A stretch of 64,000 nt of DNA from Roseivivax isoporae LMG 25204. GTDB taxonomy: Bacteria; Pseudomonadota; Alphaproteobacteria; Rhodobacterales; Rhodobacteraceae. Shown in pieces: positions 60,718 through 64,000 of this stretch (position 1 is the first letter of the stretch; every line of letters starts with the position of its first letter). The notes under the pieces were generated by a model, which saw only the letters and a list, made by a program, of their open reading frames with translations, was not told the origin of the DNA and did not search any database. The position numbers and the translations under genes were made by a program. The stretch spans positions 1 to 64,000 of the forward strand of contig NZ_JAME01000023.1 in assembly GCF_000521865.1 (NCBI RefSeq), written 5' to 3'.

Positions 60718-62754
60718 TCACAGCGCCTTGCAGAGCCGCAGCGCGTCGTAGATCGCCGCGTGGGTGTTGCGCGCCGCCACCGCGTCGCCGATGCGGAACA
60801 GCCGGTAGGTGCCGTCGGGGTTGCGCACGACCTCCTGCGGCCGTCCGGCGATCAGCGCATCGTAATCGACCTCGCCGAGATTGGACGATCCGTCGCGCAG
60901 CTCGAAATAGACGTCGTCGAGGGGCCGCGTGCCGTGGTTGACCACCACCTGGTCGACGCGGCGCTCGCGGGTGACCCCGCCATAGTCGCTGCCGAGCGTG
61001 GCGCAAAGCACGTTGCCCTCCCGGCGCACCGCCTCGAGCGTCCAGGTCACGGTGAAGGTCACGTCGCGCTTCTGCAGCTCGCGCATGGCCGGGGTCAGCG
61101 ACATCGCCATCACCTCGGACGCGACGGTGCGGTCGCGGGTCACGATCTCGACCCGGGCGCCGGTCGCGGCGATCTTCTCGGCGGCCTGCAGGCCGGCATA
61201 GTCGCCCGCGTCGTCGTAGATCAGCACCGTCTCGCCCGGCGCGGCGTCGCCCGACAGGATGTCCCAGGCGGAGACGACCAGTCCGTTGCCCTCGGCCAGG
61301 ACGTCGGTGTGGGGCAGGCCGCCCGTGGCGATGATCACCACGTCGGGGGCGTCGGCCCGCACCGTCTGCGCGTCGGCAAAGCTGTTGAAGCGGAAGCCGA
61401 CGCCGCGCCGCGTGCATTCCGCGAACCGCCACTGGACCAGCTGCATCATCTCGGCCCGGCGCGGGGTCTGCGCCGTCAGCCGCACCTGGCCGCCCGGGTC
61501 GTTCGCGGCCTCGTGCACGATCACCGCGTGCCCGCGCTCGGCCGCGACGCGCGCGGCCTCGAGACCCGCGGGACCCGCGCCCACGATCACCACGCGGCGC
61601 CGCGCCTCGGCCTGCGGCACCACGTGCGGCTGTTCCAGTTCGCGCCCCGTCGCCGGGTTGTGCAGGCAGAGCGCCATGCCTCCCTGGTAGATGCGGTCGA
61701 GGCAGTAGTTCGCGCCCACGCACGGACGGATGCGGTCCTCCTCGCCGCGCAGGATCTTGGCCACGATGTGGGGGTCGGCCATGTGCGCGCGGGTCATGCC
61801 CACCATGTCGAGCTTGCCGCTGGCGATCGCGTGCCGCGCGGTCGCCACGTCCTGGATCTTGGCCGCGTGGAAGGTCGGGAACTGCGTCGCCGCGCGGATC
61901 TCGCCCGCGAAGTCGAGATGCGGGTTCGACCGCATGCCCTGCACCGGGATCACGTCGGTCAGGCCCGCATCGGTGTCGATGTGCCCGCGGATGACGTTCA
62001 GGAAGTCGACGAGTCCGCTGGCCTTCAGGCGCTGCGAGATCTCGATGCCTTCGGCCTTGGTGATGCCGCCGGCCAGGTCCTCGTCCGCGACGTAGCGGAT
62101 GCCCACGAGGAAGTCGTCGCCGACCCGCGCGCGGACCGCGTGCAGCACTTCCATCGACAGCCGCATGCGGTTCTCGAGACTGCCGCCATAGGCCCCGTCG
62201 AGGTCGTTCGTCACGGGCGACCAGAACTGGTCGAGGAGGTGCCCGTAGGCCTGCAGCTCGATCCCGTCGAGCCCTGCCTCCTTCATCCGCTCGGCGGCGT
62301 CGGCATAGTCCGCGACGATGCGGGCGATGTCCCAGTCCTCGGCCTTCTTCGGGAATGCCTTGTGCGAGGCCTCGCGCTCGTGGCTCGCCGACACCACGGG
62401 CAGCCAGTCCGCCTTGTCCCAGCGCGTGCGCCGCCCGAGATGCGTGAGCTGGATCATCACCGCGCAGTCGTGGTCGTGGCACTCGTCGGACAGCTTGCGC
62501 ATCCAGCCCACCACCTCGTCCTTCCAGGCGAGGATGTTGTTGAAGACCGGCGGACTGTCCCGCGACACCGATGCCGATCCCGCGGTCATGGTCAGCGCGA
62601 CGCCCGCCCGCGCGCGCTCGGCATGGTAGGCGCGGTAGCGGTCCTTGGGCATCCCGTCCTCGGGATAGGCCGGCTCGTGGCTGGTGATCATCAGCCGGTT
62701 CTTCAGCCGCAGGTGCTTCAGATCGTAGGGCTGCAACAGGGGATCGGCGGACAT
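60718..62754 (-). CDS. DgcA/TMADH-like FMN oxidoreductase (N-demethylase type)
   Basis: 678 aa. The N-terminal old-yellow-enzyme barrel (about 1-370) has ITSHEPAYPEDGMPKDRYRAYHAERA and MIQLTHLGRRTRWD. An iron-sulfur segment CVGANYC with a third Cys near LCLHNP follows, then an FAD/NAD-binding half with VVIVGAGPAGLEAARVAAERGHAV. DgcA of dimethylglycine catabolism and N-methylproline demethylase are the closest named types I know. The second Cys of the TMADH C-x2-C-x2-C set is Ala here, as I recall for DgcA. A TetR gene is divergent and probably regulates it. Confidence 0.88.
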   Translation of the reverse strand: MSADPLLQPYDLKHLRLKNRLMITSHEPAYPEDGMPKDRYRAYHAERARAGVALTMTAGSASVSRDSPPVFNNILAWKDEVVGWMRKLSDECHDHDCAVMIQLTHLGRRTRWDKADWLPVVSASHEREASHKAFPKKAEDWDIARIVADYADAAERMKEAGLDGIELQAYGHLLDQFWSPVTNDLDGAYGGSLENRMRLSMEVLHAVRARVGDDFLVGIRYVADEDLAGGITKAEGIEISQRLKASGLVDFLNVIRGHIDTDAGLTDVIPVQGMRSNPHLDFAGEIRAATQFPTFHAAKIQDVATARHAIASGKLDMVGMTRAHMADPHIVAKILRGEEDRIRPCVGANYCLDRIYQGGMALCLHNPATGRELEQPHVVPQAEARRRVVIVGAGPAGLEAARVAAERGHAVIVHEAANDPGGQVRLTAQTPRRAEMMQLVQWRFAECTRRGVGFRFNSFADAQTVRADAPDVVIIATGGLPHTDVLAEGNGLVVSAWDILSGDAAPGETVLIYDDAGDYAGLQAAEKIAATGARVEIVTRDRTVASEVMAMSLTPAMRELQKRDVTFTVTWTLEAVRREGNVLCATLGSDYGGVTRERRVDQVVVNHGTRPLDDVYFELRDGSSNLGEVDYDALIAGRPQEVVRNPDGTYRLFRIGDAVAARNTHAAIYDALRLCKAL

Positions 62755-62797
62755 GTCGGGCCTCCACGGGATGTGCGGGGCAGGGATGATGGAAATG

Positions 62798-62834
62798 TTC
62801 ACATATGTCAAGTTCGACGTCACCTGCGTACAAT
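62798..62834. promoter_or_regulatory. TetR/flavoenzyme divergent promoter with palindromic operator
   Basis: TTCACATATGTCAA (62798-62811) is an inverted repeat with one mismatched pair. Rightward, TGTCAA (62806-62811) and TACAAT (62829-62834) are 17 bases apart and make a plausible promoter. The same hexamer read leftward is a consensus TTGACA -35 for the flavoenzyme gene, though no good -10 follows. A repressor bound here would cover both -35 elements. Confidence 0.55.
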
Positions 62835-62873
62835 CCTGTTGTGGCGGGGGCCTGGCGCGCCTATGGTCGCGCC

Positions 62874-63521
62874 ATGCAGAGCGCAGGGGACAGTGCGCCG
62901 GACAAGGCGTCGGGATGGCGGGGATCGCGCGAGATGTGGCTCGACGCGGCCAAGCGCGCCTTTCTCGAGGCGGGGCTCGACGCGGTGAAGATCCAGCCGC
63001 TGGCAAGCCGGCTGAACATCTCGCGCACGAGCTTCTACTGGTTCTTCAAGGACCGGAACGCGCTTCTCGACGCGCTGCTCGAACACTGGGACGCCAAGAA
63101 CACCGGCGCGTTCGAGACCGCCTGCGCGGCCTATGCCGAAACCATCGCCGAGGCGATCCTCAACCTGATCGTGGTCTTCCACGACGAGGCGGAGTTCGAG
63201 CCGCAGTTCGATTTCGCGGTGCGCGGCTGGGCGCACCAGTCCGACGCGGTGATGGCGCGGGTGAATGCCGCGGACGACCGCAGGCTCGCGGCGATCCGGG
63301 CGATGTTCGAGCGGTTCGGATACGGTGCCGAGGACGCGGACGTGCGCGCGCGCACGGTCTACCTCGTCCAGATCGGCTACATCTCGATGCAGGTGCGCGA
63401 GGACCGCGCGGCGCGCATGGCGCGCGTGCCGTCCTACGTGCGCATCTACTGCGGGACCGCGCCGGCCCCGAACGAGCTGGCGCGGTTCCATGCGCGGCTG
63501 GGCTTCGACCCCGCCGCGTGA
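62874..63521 (+). CDS. TetR-family regulator
   Basis: 215 aa from ATG 62874. An in-frame ATG at 62805 would lie inside the predicted promoter, so the later start is preferred. The helix-turn-helix is VKIQPLASRLNISRTSFYWFFKDRNALLDALL, preceded by MWLDAAKRAFLEAGLDA. The C-terminal ligand domain (about 75-215) is typical in length. Adjacent to and divergent from the DgcA-like gene, with a palindrome between. Confidence 0.9.
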   Translation: MQSAGDSAPDKASGWRGSREMWLDAAKRAFLEAGLDAVKIQPLASRLNISRTSFYWFFKDRNALLDALLEHWDAKNTGAFETACAAYAETIAEAILNLIVVFHDEAEFEPQFDFAVRGWAHQSDAVMARVNAADDRRLAAIRAMFERFGYGAEDADVRARTVYLVQIGYISMQVREDRAARMARVPSYVRIYCGTAPAPNELARFHARLGFDPAA

Positions 63522-63527
63522 GCGCGC

Positions 63528-63854
63528 TCAGGCCGGCTGGCCGGCGCCGATCTCCTGGATCGAAGTGAAGCCCTCGAAGCGCGGCGCGCCCTCGTAGAGC
63601 TTGCGCGTCTCGCCGGCCCCGGCATGGGCGGCGCGGAACTGCGCGCTGGTGGTCCAGGCGCGGAAATGCGCCTCGCTCTGCCAGATCGTGTGCGAGGCAT
63701 AGAGGATGCGCCCGTCCTCCTCGGGGCCCTTGAGCATGTGGAAGGACACGAAGCCGTCCATGTCCTTCAGGTGGCTCTCGCGCGAGAGCCAGAGGTCCTC
63801 GAATTCCGCGGCGTTCTCGAGCGGTACGGTGAAACGGTTCATGGCAAGGTACAT
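63528..63854 (-). CDS. IsdG/ABM-type monooxygenase, possible heme-degrading enzyme
   Basis: 108-residue dimeric alpha+beta barrel (antibiotic biosynthesis monooxygenase fold). Asn6, Trp67 and His77 fall at the positions of the catalytic triad of IsdG-type heme oxygenases (Asn7/Trp67/His77). FVSFHMLKGPEEDGRILYASHTIWQS is the family core. It ends six bases after the convergent TetR gene. Heme breakdown is inferred from the triad; another ABM activity is possible. Confidence 0.85.
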   Translation of the reverse strand: MYLAMNRFTVPLENAAEFEDLWLSRESHLKDMDGFVSFHMLKGPEEDGRILYASHTIWQSEAHFRAWTTSAQFRAAHAGAGETRKLYEGAPRFEGFTSIQEIGAGQPA

Positions 63855-63963
63855 GGATGGGTCTCCTCGATCGTTTGGTGCCGCCTGCGGTGCACCGGGT
63901 CCGGGGGGAAGGTAGGCCGCGCGCCCCGGGGACGAAACCCGGCAGGGCGGATGCGTGCCGATG

Positions 63964-64000
63964 TCAGGCAGAGGCCGCGTGCGGCAGGATGTAGGGCACG
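63964..64000 (-). CDS. C-terminal end of an unidentified gene
   Basis: Reading leftward from the window edge, the frame gives VPYILPHAASA followed by TGA (63966-63964). Only 11 codons are visible. The 109 bases between this stop and the monooxygenase start (63855-63963) show no other gene. No family can be named. Confidence 0.3.
   Translation of the reverse strand, partial: VPYILPHAASA

Noticed and set aside
62805-62874. ATG 62805 as the TetR start
   Set aside because: It would place the start codon inside the palindrome and ahead of the predicted -10 TACAAT; the conserved region starts well after ATG 62874.

Overview
The window is about 70% GC. Genes are tightly packed, stops and starts usually overlap as ATGA or GTGA, and three genes seem to use TTG or CTG starts. 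It holds the oxygen-dependent (CobG-type) cobalamin pathway, three TRAP/ABC uptake loci, an NDUFS4-like complex I accessory protein and a two-hairpin repeat with an AAGAAG tail. Together these point to an alphaproteobacterium, most likely Rhodobacterales/Rhodobacteraceae. No phage, transposase or CRISPR sequence is visible.

1-19.8 kb, cobalamin synthesis. cobD (5' end outside the window), cobC and bluB run rightward. cobO, a HAD phosphatase-like gene and cobQ run leftward. A classic cobalamin riboswitch at about 5.24-5.46 kb precedes the main operon: DUF1636, cobW, cobN, cobG, cobH, cobI, cobJ, cobL, cobE, cobM, cobB, cobA and cobF. cobK is inverted between cobJ and cobL. This covers uroporphyrinogen III to adenosylcobyric acid plus the aminopropanol arm and dimethylbenzimidazole. 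The chelatase partners CobS/CobT, the cobalt reductase CobR, and CobP/CobU/CobV are not in the window.

19.8-32.1 kb, glucuronide use. aroQ is followed by uxuA, a GntR regulator, uidA and dctP (all minus), and divergently by dctQ, dctM, a GH31 glycosidase, uxuB and uxaC (plus). A TTGGT-N2-ACCAA operator lies between the two arms. The enzymes release glucuronate and take it through fructuronate and mannonate to 2-keto-3-deoxygluconate.

32.2-39.2 kb. A GntR gene faces a fumarylacetoacetate-hydrolase-family enzyme joined to a NitT/TauT-type ABC importer. These are followed by a ZapE-type ATPase and an orphan ModA-like binding protein.

39.3-54.9 kb, accessory catabolism. An AcoR-like regulator without GAFTGA or a normal Walker B precedes a flavin monooxygenase with an added N-terminal domain and an enolase-superfamily enzyme. 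A long minus-strand unit follows: GMC oxidoreductase, second enolase-superfamily enzyme, aldehyde dehydrogenase, and a Dpp-type ABC transporter. A LysR regulator is divergent from it.

54.9-64 kb, mostly housekeeping: an alpha/beta hydrolase, NDUFS4-like protein, sodC, uvrB, a small membrane protein, a universal stress protein, two lipoproteins, tRNA-Ala(CGC), a DgcA-like flavoenzyme with a divergent TetR gene, and an IsdG-like monooxygenase. The last 37 bases appear to be the tail of another minus-strand gene.
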